From Micromussa lordhowensis (lineage: Eukaryota > Cnidaria > Anthozoa > Scleractinia > Lobophylliidae): 64,000 nucleotides of DNA. The DNA lies in the NCBI GenBank assembly GCA_964020085.1, contig OZ026598.1, forward strand, positions 12,435,816 through 12,499,815, written 5' to 3'. The notes beneath the pieces are model-generated. The model searched no databases. It saw only the letters and a program-made list of their open reading frames with translations, and had not been told where the DNA came from. Numbering within the stretch: the first letter of the stretch is position 1; each line of letters opens with the position of its first letter. Of this stretch, positions 40,366 through 51,481 are shown piece by piece. Made by a program: the position numbers and the translations under genes.

Positions 40366-43300
40366 CAGTACCGCTCAAAAGTAAGTTACCACCTCTCGTC
40401 TCTTGTCTCGGAGAGACTCATCTTGACTCGCGAGACGAGAGTCTCCTCTCGCGAGAACCACTGAAGCGTATATTTTGGAATACATTACAAGCAATTGGCT
40501 TGCGAGAAAACGATTTATTTCTCGCGACGGGTTTGCCGCAATGTATGCTTCGTGAAATTCCTGCTAATACAGCGTGAAGAGGCCTTGAATTGAAACTTGC
40601 TTCGCTGGTTTCAACACTGTCATTGCAAACAAAAAACTGTAATGGACTGGAGTTATGAAGAAATGAAGTTAAATGTATGAAGAAACGAATGCGAAGACAT
40701 TAGCGAATTATTGGAACATTGCATCGCACCAGTCGGTGAAATGTTTTTAGCATGTTGAATTGCCATGTTACGTCCGTGCGAAGGAACTGAAACAAAACTT
40801 GTTTCGCAAGATCGGTACTATCGCCGGAATTGAAGAAGCTGATCCATTATGGAAAGCGCTTGGTAAAGTTTCAATCTTTCTCTGATTACTCCGAGTTATT
40901 CCTCGCTGCATCGAGATCAAATTTGAATTTCGTGCCTGTGCGAGTCCATTGAACTGGAACTCATTGTTTTCATTCCAGATGAATTAAACTTGAACTTAAA
41001 TGTTGTCATTACAAACGAAAAGACGAGAAAAAGGCCTCTCTTTATGAAAACCCGTATACAGTATACGCGCATATACCTTCAGACTAGCTGAAATTAACAG
41101 AACTGATTGTATATTATACGTCACAAAAGTATTTTGCCGTTGAATAAAAAATTCACTGTGTTTTGTCGAAGAGAACCGGGAATAGACGCTTCTACAGTCC
41201 CATCTTCAAGGAGCAAAAACAAATGAAAGATAACATTTTTTCGACATGAAGTAAGCACGGTCCAAGCAAGCGACTTCCCAACCCGCGCCGAAACACGGAA
41301 CTTTTCTTTGATGAAAAACAATAACTTAACATGAGCGGCACACTATAGAAACTTTAATAAACCATTTTTTACTCAAGGAAAGAGTATTTTACCATTTGAA
41401 TGAATAATTTGTGTCACGGAGATATCATTTTCTCGACCAGGATCTTAGAAACACTTCAGACAAAGAATCCAACCAGCTTGCCGAGGCGTGCCGATACACA
41501 GAACTTTTCACCCACGTGAATTACGAAAATATTTACACTTTGTTCGGAATTTTCTCGCTACTACGTTAGCCTCTTGGAATACCAGTACTACAGAAAATTG
41601 ATCATTTCATGTCCTATCAAAAGTAAATTTAATTCACAAAACTTCTTTTACACGAAATAAATTTAAGCACAGACAAAACCGCGTTGAATGTAGCGTTGAA
41701 TGTTGTTGGTTACAATCGAGACTAGCGTCTACTTCACAGCTGAGTAAGAGAAATGAAATGTACTATCACTTATCCTTTCCTTCAATTGTATCAATTGAAT
41801 CCTTTACTTTTGGAAATTTTTCGTTAATGTTACGTTTATTTCGGGTTCACCCTGGTGTTTATTTGAATGCTCAAACGTCATGTTAACTTATGCAAATTTA
41901 AGTTGACATATGATCTTGACGCCAACATGACAGGGCTCAATAGATCGCAATATGGGTTATTTTTTTCCTTTTTGCGATCTCAATTGCCAGTTCCCCCCCC
42001 CCCCCATATGAATTAAACTGTACTTTTATCAATGTTTAACTTTTATTTATCTTAGATGCAATCTTGGGATCTTAAACGCTTCAAACTGGGGTTTGTTGAA
42101 CAATTTTTCTTCGATGCATCTTATCTTGGCCGAGATCTATGATTTGGCGGGGATATTTTTCTCCTCCCTGCTGTGAGAAAAAAATTCTGGGCTCGACTCG
42201 GCATGACTTACCCGGTTACTGTAATACTGTGAAATGCACGCTTCCTAATTTCTTTCAAATGTAATAACGCCCGTCCATCATCGATCTACAGTGTAAATCT
42301 GTTCTAAATGATGTTCAATTTCGCGGACCTTGAAAAATGCAAATGACACAAAAGCCAAGTCTGTACACGAAATTTCCATCGCTTGTTCCCAAAGCAATCC
42401 TTGGAATAGTTTTCATCCTCTTGCTGTAAATACATTGTACTTTCTCTTGTTGTCACTTTTTATATGTCTGAAAGTATTTTGTACATATTCTGTATGTATT
42501 CGTATATTCTGTCCTGTGAAGAGTGTTAAATGAGGTTGACTAGCCTACACGACTCCTACAGTTCGTGACATTTGTACATTTGCCGTTCTCTGTTTGGTCT
42601 CTCGACCTGTTTGTAGTTTCACTCTTGTTTATGGAGGGTACTTCATGTTGTGTTATAAAGAGGAATTTTAGTAAAGCTGAGCCATGAAGCTGAGCCGTAA
42701 TAGACTGTGCTATAGCAAATTTTAGAGGTCATAGGTCTGTCTGGTTTCCGCTGTTATCGCCACGTCGCTTTGCCGAGTTTGACACCTCTGTAATTCGCCA
42801 TGTGTTTGGTGCATTTCTAATGCAAGATATGTCTCCAAGAATTTACTTTCGAGGGACAAAATAAGAAATTTACCTTGAACATGTTGCTTACTTGCATCAT
42901 ATATTGTGACGCTGGGCTCAGCCGTTTGATTAAAACTGCATAACTGCATGCAAGTACAGTATGTAGATTGTTATCACGAATATCATATTTGTCCTCGTAC
43001 GTTTTTCTTCGGAGACGTCGTAGTTTTACTTCGAGAAAGCTATACATTTGTCTAGAGACATTCTTATATTGCTTGGATATATCTGATGAAGCTTATGTTT
43101 CTCGAGCTCGATGTATTATTCCTCCTTTTCATCGTTCTGACACCACATGATTCCAATGTAGCTGTTTATGTATATGCCATTATTCGGCTGAGTTCAGGAA
43201 AGACCATGGTTTCGATCCTCCATGTGGATCTCGTCAGTTGCGGGTATTTCTAAAATACTATGTATTTCTGAAGTTGCTAGCGCAACTCATACATATGTGA

Positions 43301-44236
43301 GAATGTAAGACATTCTGCGGCTTGGCACACATCTGGTAGTGTGTACACCATCGATTAACGACCCGTAAATGTTCCATTGCTGGGATTCATCGCTGTCAAT
43401 GGATTCATCCACTTCCATGAAGAACGAATACTTATAACTGGAATTGAACAAGGCAATGTTGCACAGACTAAACACTGCGTGAAGCTTTGAATGTTTCCCA
43501 TCGAATACAATCCGATTAAAATAGATGGCCAGTCAGAGTGCGACATTTAACAACAGATCAGTTTCAAAACAAAAACAAACGACCGCGTTGCATCAAGGAT
43601 GAAAATGGGCCTTTAAATGTTTTCATCACTGCTTTCTTCCAGGTTTACAAACGTTTCTAAAAGACCGGTAAAAGTGAAGTCAATAGCTTCAATATCCACG
43701 ACTTTCACTTTATATGATTGGCAAAAGAGGACGCTACGATCGATCGGCAAACTTTCATCGTACAGGTTTGAGCACTCTTAAGCCCATAAACGACGGCATA
43801 TTCTTACCTACGATTTTCGAGCGAAGTGGATTTGAAAAGTGTAATAGTCAAATCTCAAACGAACGTGATAAACTGAACAATCAACAGAGCAGAGCGTGCA
43901 AGTTCGCATTACAATAGGCTTTTACAGCTGTAAAATAGAAAGCTTTGCAGCATATTCTTGGCTACGATTTTTGAGCCAAGTAGATTTGAAAAGTTTAAGA
44001 GTCAATCTCAAATGAACGTGACAAACAAACGACAGAGTTTGGCAAACGTACGCTACATTCGAGCGCGCAAAGTTACTGTATAAATGCTTGGTTAATATTT
44101 TCTACGTGCTGCAAGTTCGCATTGCAATAGGCTATTAAAGTCTCGCGAGAAATTCAAGCAGTGGAATTTTTTAGGCTCTCGCTAGACGAGAGTCTCGTCT
44201 TGCGAGAGGGTGGTAACTTACTTTTGAGCGGTACTG
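40366..44236. mobile_element. TA-flanked inverted-repeat element, GAGACG type, 3.87 kb
   Basis: Terminus TA-CAGTACCGCTCAAAAGTAAG and the mirrored CTTACTTTTGAGCGGTACTG-TA enclose 3.87 kb. CGTCTCG/CGAGACG-type palindromes fill the subterminal 80-100 bases on both sides (40395-40460 and 44140-44215). The interior contains one ATATCTCCG...TTCATTCAAA block (reverse strand, about 41395-41440), a poly-C run (about 41993-42005) and near repeats at 43795-43920 and 43950-44130. Open frames inside are short and unrecognised. It is inserted in the LINE 3' UTR. Confidence 0.8.
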
Positions 44237-44322
44237 TAAGTAGTGCATTAGTGTACTATTCGGAAATGTGTTGTAAACATTGTATTCCTTTGTGTTATTG
44301 CAAATAAACAAAAATATATCTA
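44237..44322 (+). mobile_element. 3' terminal piece of the Tx1-like LINE
   Basis: Continues the LINE 3' UTR interrupted at 40366 and ends in an A-rich tail, AAATAAACAAAAATATATC. It is recognised by position and tail only. Confidence 0.5.
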
Positions 44323-44339
44323 AAACCTGTTCCACCTGC

Positions 44340-44578
44340 AGAGTACTCATCTCAGAAAGTCATATGCATTTACCGGGTACTATTCCATATGCCTTTCAGA
44401 CCCTCAGGCTTTCGTCGTTGCATTCAGTATTACAAATCAAACTCACGCCTGCGATCTTCACATTCAAAGAGGGTTTTTGGTTTTGAAGTGAGCTGTAACA
44501 TTGACTCCAGGAACACCCCTTGATGACTGGATGGTGTCAACCATTTCCCTGGAAGTCTGTTGTTAGACCCTTGTTTAA
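44340..44578 (-). pseudogene. Disrupted transposase-like gene, segment 4
   Basis: The minus strand reads EMVDTIQSSRGVPGVNVTAH and then, in another frame, VKIAGVSLICNTECNDESLR and KAYGIVPGKCI. These blocks follow directly on segment 3 in the family as I know it. The boundary with segment 3 is exactly the TTAA where the piggyBac-like MITE inserted. Frameshifts and stops are present. Confidence 0.6.
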
Positions 44579-46150
44579 CCCATTGACTCCTGCATCAAAC
44601 TGTCCGCGACCCACCCCTAATTTCCTGGCGTGTTTTGGAAATATGCCAGAGCGAGTGAAAGCACAAAAATAAACCATATGCGCAGTAACCACAGACACAA
44701 GATCAGGTTTCAAGACTTTGTTTATTTAAAGTTCAATAAATGAACGGCCAAAATAGTAAAAAATATCAACAAAAAGAACTCAACTTGATGCGTATAACTT
44801 GTAAGAAAACAAGAAATTATATTTTTTCTTTGCCGCGTGACAAAACGGCGAGAAAATTGAATACGCAAAAATGAGTTAAATATTTACTTCAGAGGATGAA
44901 ACGAAACCAAATACAACAGAATTTTCATTCTTTTACTATAACAGAGAACATTTAAGAAAATACCAGAAAATAAAAGGCGAAAAACACACGTAAAACCAAT
45001 TCAAAAAGAAGAAATCGGATAATTTGTTTGCCGCCCGACGAAATAATACAGCGCAGCGAAAGAAAGTTGAAAAATGTACATCAATAAGACGACAAAAACA
45101 AGGCAATTATTTTGAGATAAATCGTTTTTCAACTGTGTAAATTTAGTGCCAACTTAGATCTATCCTCAGGTGTTCTGTAGAAGCTGAACAAGACTCGATA
45201 AAATATATTTGAGGGAAGCGAATACACTAAACAAACAAACCACGAGGGCTCGCCGTAAATTAAATATGCAGAATTCCAGCGTTCAAAAATACTGTTCACT
45301 TTTAAAACCTAAAATTCCCAAATATAGGCAACCAAATGAAAGAAACGTGACAGGAAGTTCAATAACAATAAATTTTCATTCAAGATGAGGCAAAAAAACA
45401 TATCTAAAAGCACAAAAATGTTCAAAATTTTAGAGACGTGCTTCGCGGCATGACCACATGTTTGAATTAATTTTCATGCAAAAGCGAAAGCGTGAGTTTT
45501 TCTCTTCAAGTTTTGCAGTTATTTTATCGGCCGTGGCTTTTCCTATCGTGCTAAAAGCTGAATTCAACTTCGAACTAATACTGCACATTACCATTTTTGT
45601 TTTCTAAAGTCGAGGCAGCTGCTTTAAATCCGCGATCTGTATTCAAAACTCGCTTGAAAACGCACCCGATCGTCTTGTTTTCGCCACGGTTGAAGGAAGG
45701 AAAATTATTCACCAGAAAGGTCTGAGGGTTCCATTCACCTTGATCTTCCATTCTAAGGCCACCTAAACATCGATTTATGTTTTTTCTTTCCATTTTAAGT
45801 GCCAAAGGAGTAATTTCTCCGTTTTAGGAATGAAAACAAGACCCTGGAAGTTTGTAGATTTGGCCCGCAACGCGCCATGATTACCTGCACTTTTCGAGCG
45901 CGTGATTTTAAGACAAAAACCCGTCTTTCTAGGACCCCTAAAGTCCTCTAAAAATATGCTCAGAAGGTCCATTTTCATTGGTTTATTTGTCCTTAACAAC
46001 AATAGTACAATAGGAGAACCAAAATGTCTTCAGGGAGGGTAGGACAGGCATTTGTCCTCACATGCTTTTTTACGGCCGGTTACGGCCGGCACAGGAAATT
46101 GGGGGTGGGTTTTCGCACGGCCGGTTACGGCCGGCACAGGAGTCAATGGG
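44579..46150. mobile_element. piggyBac-like MITE, TTAA target
   Basis: TTAA-CCCATTGACTCCTG at the left and CAGGAGTCAATGGG-TTAA at the right. CCC...GGG termini with a TTAA duplication are the piggyBac hallmark. Subterminal CACCCCTAATTTCCTG is mirrored by CAGGAAATTGGGGGTG, and the right end has a doubled ACGGCCGGTTACGGCCGGCA motif. It is 1572 bases with no transposase ORF. It interrupts the coding sequence of the transposase-like gene at a CTTAAC site. Confidence 0.88.
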
Positions 46151-46410
46151 TTAAGATGGACTTTCATGTGCAATTTAAGTCATGCTGCCTGTCTGTCACA
46201 GGGCCCTTTGCCACCCTGTGGGTCCGAGAAGTGCAAAGCTGGCTCCCACTATGGTAGCCCCACAGTGGTAGCAGCCAGCATTGTCATAAAAGACAGATTT
46301 CAGTTGAGGCAAATGTGACTTCAGCTTTCCAATGACATCCTTCATAATTGAAAGCACCATGCGGCTGTCTTGGTTGCAGATTTGGGAAACGTGTACAAAT
46401 GTCATCATTT
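46151..46410 (-). pseudogene. Disrupted transposase-like gene, segment 3
   Basis: Reads MMTFVHVSQICNQDSRMVLS, IMKDVIGKLKSHLPQLKSVF and DNAGCYHCGATIVGASFA (46196-46408), then CDRQAA and LKLHMKVHLN up to the piggyBac TTAA. The DNAGCYH block holds a conserved aspartate. With an earlier conserved D in segment 2, the layout recalls an RNase H-fold DDE catalytic core, but I cannot assign a superfamily. A frameshift near 46210 and a stop near 46175 break it. Confidence 0.65.
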
Positions 46411-46813
46411 CATTTTTAATTTACTCAAATTCAATTACACTGATTATCAAAATAAACTAAAATAAGCAGAAAAATGCTAATGTGACATCAACAAGACATA
46501 AAGTGTGAGAATCATAAGGATAGTTTTAGATTTACATGGTGTAATTGTTGATTCAAAAAGGGTTGTTTTCTTTAAAGTTTATACAGAATTCTAGATTCCT
46601 TTTTAATGCTATTTTAAATAAGATAATTTGGTTTTATCAACTGGGTTGATAATGTGAATTGTCCACCGTAAAGAGATTTGGAAGCTGACGTTTCGAGCGT
46701 TAGCCCTTCGTCGGAGCGAATCAAGGAATTGTGGGTCGTGTGTGGTTTATATACAGAAATATGGAGCTACGCTATTGGTTGGTGCCTGGCAACGTGAAAA
46801 ACAGCAGAATGAA

Positions 46814-48711
46814 TTAGTTGAATGAAAAGCGTTCGTTGATACCGTGAGGATTAAGAGTGCCGATTTGAGAAATAAATCTTTGTTCAAGAGTTTTGCGGCT
46901 TTCTGTGCCGCCTTGATGTAGGCAGAGGCCGCAGACTGCCATATGTTGCTTAGAATGATTCGGCAGATTAAAGTGTCTAGCAACTGGTTTATACCCGTCT
47001 TTATCGTCTTTCTCTACGTCGCGAAGGTGTTCTCTGAAACGGTCGCCTAGTCGTCTACCTGTTTCGCCGATATATAACTTTTTGCAAAGAGTGCAAGTTA
47101 TACAGTAGATGACATTGGCTGAGGTACAGGTAAAATGATATGTGATCTTAATGGATCACTTGGGTCCCGACAATTTCTCAACGTTGTAAATGAAAGGACA
47201 TGTTTTACATCGCGCGCGTGCGCATTTAAGAGTTCCAGGTTGTTCACTCGTTTTGAATGCATTGCTAACTAAAAAGTTACCTATGTTTTTGTCGCGTTTG
47301 AATGAAATTAATGGCAGTTGCGAAAAGATTCTACCAGTATCGAGATCATTTTGAAGTAATTTAAAGTTTTTGAAAATGACGGATTTTACTGCATGATTGT
47401 TAGGGTGAAATGTGAGGGTGAATGGAATTCTATTATTATTCTCCTTCTGAGACGTTTGTAGTGCTGACTGCCGATCAATTTGTTGGGCGCGATGATGGCC
47501 TGCTTGAACAACAGAGGCAGGATATCCACGTTTGTCGAAAAAATTGCACATTTCCTCTGATTTAGAGGAAAAATCAGAGTCCTCACTACAAAGGCGACGA
47601 AGTCTAAGAAACTGAGAATAAGGAATGGAATTCTTGACGTGTGATGGATGTGAAGATGAATACAACAAATAACTATGAGAATCTGTGGGTTTGTAGTGCA
47701 CACTGGTGCATAAACCGTTGCCTTCGACAGGAACTTTGATATCTAGAAATGCTAAAGAAGTATTGGAAATTTCCCAGGTATACTTAAGACTGGATGAAAC
47801 GAAGTAACAGCAGTTATAAATTGATTGAGTTCCTCTCTGGTAGAGGAAGTGGCGCCGGCACAATCGTCAATGTAGCGACGGTAGAGCTCAGGTTTAGGGC
47901 TGTTGTATTGATTAAAAAATTTGTGCTCAATGTAGCCTACGAAAAGATTGGCGTAGCTGGGTCCCATTTTGGTACCCATGGCCACACCATTGATTTGTTT
48001 ATAATAATTGGTAGTGAATGGAAAACAATTTTGTGTTAAAACTAATTCAGCCAGGCGGAGCAGTGTTTCCGAGCTTGGTTCCTTAACAGTGCGTAAATCA
48101 AAAAAATGTTTGAGGGCTAGAAGACCTTCACCATTAGGGATGACGGTGTAAAGAGATGTAATGTCCATAGTAAAAATAAGTTTGTCTTCACCCAGGAAAT
48201 TGAAATCGCGAAAAATTTGAAGTGCATGTTGACTGTCTTTAACGTATGACGGTAAAGATCTGACGATAGGTGCCATAATTTTGTCTAAATAGCTAGAGAT
48301 GAGTTCGGTAGGGCAACTACATGCAGAGACGATAGGTCGGCCTGGGTTGTTAGGTTTGTGAATTTTAGGTAAAAAGTAAATACATGAAGTTCTAGGAGTG
48401 GTGATGATGAGATTTGTAGCAGTAGCCGGCAAATCTTGTTTTACTATAAGTTTGTTAATGGTGCTCTTGACAATTTGTTGGTTAGTGGAAGTGAGATCTT
48501 TATCAACTTTGGCATAAAAAGAGGTGTCGGAAAGTTGCCGTAAAGCTTCTTTATGGTAGAGGTCGGCCCGCCAAACAACCAAAGCGCCGCCTTTGTCGGC
48601 TGCTTTCACAATTATGTCTCTGCGCTTACTAAGATTTTTAAGCGCCGCCCTCTCTTCCGAAGAGGGGAGATTCTCATAGTTATTTGTTGTATTCATCTTC
48701 ACATCCATCAC
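46814..48711 (-). pseudogene. Penelope-like RT plus GIY-YIG polyprotein, one frameshift and one stop
   Basis: The RT part (47752-48711) has KAADKGGALVVWRADLYHKE, FLPKIHKPNNPGRPIVSACS, FTMDITSLYTVIPNGEGLLA (catalytic D), GVAMGTKMGPSYANLFVGYI and ELYRRYIDDCAG (YIDD). A frameshift near 47790 leads to frame 47156-47863 (TSLAFLDIKVPVEGNGLCTS, then CKTCPFIYNVEKLSGPK). An in-frame TGA at about 47156 is followed by the nuclease: ANVIYCITCTLCKKLYIGET (GIY-YIG core), GRRLGDRFREHLRDVEKDDK and NHSKQHMAVCGLC, ending at 46814. Catalytic residues are present. The N terminus after the first Met is fused to inverted-copy sequence, so the true start is lost. Confidence 0.88.
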
Positions 48712-49258
48712 ACGTCAAGAATTCCATTCCTTATTCTCAGTTTCTTAGACTTCGTCGCCTTTGTAGTGAGGACTCTGACTTTTCCTCTAAATCAGAGGAA
48801 ATGTGCAATTTTTTTCGACAAACAGACGACTAGGCGACCGTTTCCGAGAACACCTTCGCGACATAGAGAAAGACGATAAAGACGCGTCTAAACCGGTTGC
48901 TAGACACTTTAATCTGCCGAATCATTCTAAGCAACATATGGCAGTCTGCGGCCTCTGCCTACATCAAGGAAGCAAAGAAAGCCGCAAAACTCTTGAACAA
49001 AGATTTATTTTTCAAATCGGCACTCTTAATCCTCACGGTATCAACGAACGTTTTTCATTCAACTAATTCATTCTGTTGTTTTTCACGTTGCCAGGCACCA
49101 ACCAATAGCGTAGCTCCATATTTCTGTATATAAACCACACACGACCCACAATTCCTTGATTCGCTCCGACGAAGGGCTAACGCTCGAAACGTCAGCTTCC
49201 GAATCTCTTTACGGTGGACAATTCACATTATCAACCCAGTTGATAAAACCAAATTATC
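48672..49258 (+). mobile_element. Inverted, internally deleted Penelope-like copy
   Basis: Plus-strand copy of two blocks of the neighbouring element: about 47535-47690 (RT C-terminal region) joined at about 48825 to 46640-47040 (GIY-YIG, with RRLGDRFREHLRDIEKDDKD intact, and the 3' UTR). The junction deletes the region between them. Together with the main copy it makes an inverted repeat with arms of about 430 bases at the outer ends. Confidence 0.85.
49155..49215 (+). ncRNA. Hammerhead-ribozyme-like motif of the Penelope-like terminus
   Basis: TCCGACGAAGGGCTAACGCT followed by CGAAACGTCAGC gives a CxGANGA box, a short GGGC/GCTC stem II with a small loop, and the GAAA box followed by GTC. 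Penelope-like terminal repeats are known to carry such minimal hammerheads. The canonical CUGANGA reads CCGACGA here and in the mirrored copy (about 46680-46715, minus), so activity is doubtful. Confidence 0.4.
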
Positions 49259-49266
49259 TTGTAATA

Positions 49267-49303
<37 letters not shown>

Positions 49304-49339
49304 TGCTCCCTATTTTAAATAACCTGCCTGAGATAAGAT

Positions 49340-49858
49340 ATAAAATATATAGAATACTAATATAAACAAATCGCAGTCATGTGCAGTTCTTTGTTATCTG
49401 CCCGCCGAGTAGCTACAGTAGTGTGCCAGGACATTCCTCTTTTTGTGAACAAATCAGTTTGGCTTTCTCTGGACTTTCTTGGAAGAAACTTCATGGCCCA
49501 GTCCTGTACAATAAGTACTGAACTGTCATTGAGAGCATCAATCACCTCTACTCGAGCTTCATCCTGATTAATACATCGGAGTAGATGTGCTTTCCATGCA
49601 AAGACGTTTTGCTTAGCCTGACCTTCAAAAAAGGCCAACTCTTCTATGACATCACATGACACATTACTACCAGTATCAGATATCTTCTCAAGAGCATTGT
49701 GTATATCAGCAAGAACTGATGTGAGCAAGTTACAACAATCACAGGTTTCTAGATGATCATGTGGACAGGTCATCTGATAATCCTTGTCCATTGGATCACT
49801 CAGGGAATATGCTCTGCAATGGTCTGGAGTTAGATTGTTTCGAACCGTGCACCTTCAA
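49340..49858 (-). pseudogene. Disrupted transposase-like gene, segment 2
   Basis: Open 49357-49791 with in-frame extension upstream to about 49858 (NNLTPDHCRAYSLSDP). It contains a Cys/His cluster, TCPHDHLETCDCC, then FEGQAKQNVFAWKAHLLRCI, VLIVQDWAMKFLPRKSRESQ (conserved D) and TDLFTKRGMSWHTTVATRRA. I recognise this as the core of a large multi-copy coral protein family. The family name and reaction are unknown to me; a transposase role is inferred from copy number and acidic residues. The Penelope-like insertion follows directly. Confidence 0.65.
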
Positions 49859-50399
49859 AGTCAACACATGAAATAAAATATTCTTCACTGAGGAGAAATG
49901 CAATTTTAAAGCCCGTTCTAATCACATGACCAGTCAGGTAGCAACCTCAAGGTCGCATAGAGTGTATCTTCATAAAAACAGTTACCAACACGCTAGTTTC
50001 AGTTTCTGTACATTCCAACCTAGACTCCCACTTTTTTCGCTCAGGCAGCTCAGGTAGCTCCCTTATTTGAGAGACTGCAGAAGTCACCTGGCCACTTCTT
50101 AATGCTCTATAACATTACCCTTTGAAATATGTGAAGCGCTTTCCAATTGCTCAGTGCCTGTCCTCACACTGGGATAAAATGCACGTTTAGACATAGTCAT
50201 GTGACTAATGATGTCATCATACCACATTTGCAGAAAATATATATTTCAGGGGAATGTCTTTTTTTACAAGCTTAAACCCGTTTGTTAAGATCTCTATACA
50301 TGCATATCATAAAGTTCTTTTAATTCACCTTAAAATTGACCTTTAGATAACACTTTGCAGACCTCAGGCGTTCTTTTTGTTCCCTTGTCCAATCAGTTG

Positions 50400-51210
50400 A
50401 CTACATCAGCGAGTTCATCAAAGGCTTGACTACCTGCAGAATTTGTATAATCAAGACTTTGGAGAGACTTACAGAGGTACAGAGGCCGGATAAACAGTCT
50501 GGATCCTGAAGAATTCTTCAGCCACATTCCTGTGAATAAGTCTAATACTGCTTGACTAGAGACTCCGGTATTTTCATGTGAATGACAATCATTTGATACT
50601 GTGATGATCTCTTTAGTTGACAGTTGATTTCTCCCCGAAAGGAAGGTCCTGGATCTTGAGGGCTTGTTATAAAGTCCGGAAAGTGGTCTAATTGTGTTGG
50701 AGATACTGCCATCCTCGTCTGGGAAGACTGCAGCGATGGTGCAACACCTCTGCCCTTGACCAGGATATGCTTTTTATGCTTCACTGAACAGATACCTCAT
50801 CAGGTTTGGAATCCATTTTTGCCAATTATTAGCATTCCTCTAGCATTCTGCTAGCACCTTCATCAGCACTTCATCTGCATGTTGCTCGTCATCACTCAAA
50901 GGGTGTTGTCCCAGAGTTTTGGATGTAACCAGTGACTGCCAAAGTTGATAGCTCTGATTTGGTCCTACTCGACTGCTTGTTTTTTGCTTTGCCTCTGCGA
51001 CAACGCTTTGTTTGTTCGCTAGCCTCTTCCCGTTGAGTCTTCATAGGATGTCTCACAGGACTGTCCCTGCTTTCTAGAAAGGAATTTAGCTTTCCAAGTG
51101 GTTTCCATTCTGGTATGAGAGGATCATCTATGTCTGTGGGGGAGTAGACACTTGTTGCTGGAGTCTGGGGGTCAAGGAGAAAGAGAGACGAAAATGGGCT
51201 TTCTGCCACC
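50400..51210 (-). pseudogene. Disrupted transposase-like gene, segment 1 (N-terminal)
   Basis: From about 51210 the frame reads SLFLLDPQTPATSVYSP, GKLNSFLESRDSPVRHPMKT, REEASEQTKRCRRGKAK (50892-51209). After stops it continues HKKHILVKGRGVAPSLQSSQ, SPTQLDHFPDFITSPQDPGP (50542-50784) and near 50450-50380 SLDYTNSAGSQAFDELADVV. The order matches the N-terminal third of the same family as segments 2-4. No clear introns or start were fixed. Several frameshifts and stops. Confidence 0.55.
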
Positions 51211-51299
51211 GGACTTACTGAATGTACTCATTTTTGTTTCATCCTGTAGTAAATATATGTAATTAAACAGTTAACCTAGACCGAATCCTCCTCTTATTA

Positions 51300-51420
51300 A
51301 GAAAGGACCTGAATGGTAATATATACATTTGACACATAAAATGTGGGGAACCATTAACTGGAGGGCCACTGGTTTCTCAGTTTTTGACTGTCACGTGTCT
51401 ACCTTCGTTAAATAAAGTTG

Positions 51421-51480
<60 letters not shown>
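51300..51480 (+). mobile_element. Retroelement tail with (TTA)n
   Basis: CACGTGTCTACCTTCGTTAA followed by ATAAAGTTGA and about 20 TTA units (51420-51478) has the form of a LINE or SINE 3' end. No body could be recognised upstream. Confidence 0.5.

Positions 51481-51481
<1 letters not shown>

Larger units (their letters stand above)
46630..49260 (-). mobile_element. Penelope-like element with inverted partial copy
   Basis: The minus-strand unit (46630-48711) encodes RT and GIY-YIG nuclease. A head-to-head inverted partial copy (48672-49258, plus strand) repeats two pieces of it: RT C-terminal codons and the GIY-YIG plus 3' UTR. Inverted or partially duplicated copies are characteristic of Penelope-like elements. 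The insert lies inside the transposase-like gene, between segments 2 and 3, both of the same strand. Confidence 0.85.

Noticed and set aside
41121..41321. 66-codon minus-strand ORF inside the 40.4-44.2 kb element as a transposase piece
   Set aside because: No DDE or DNA-binding motif; likely chance.
48553..49133. Plus-strand ORFs taken as a separate host gene
   Set aside because: They match the inverted partial copy of the Penelope-like element.
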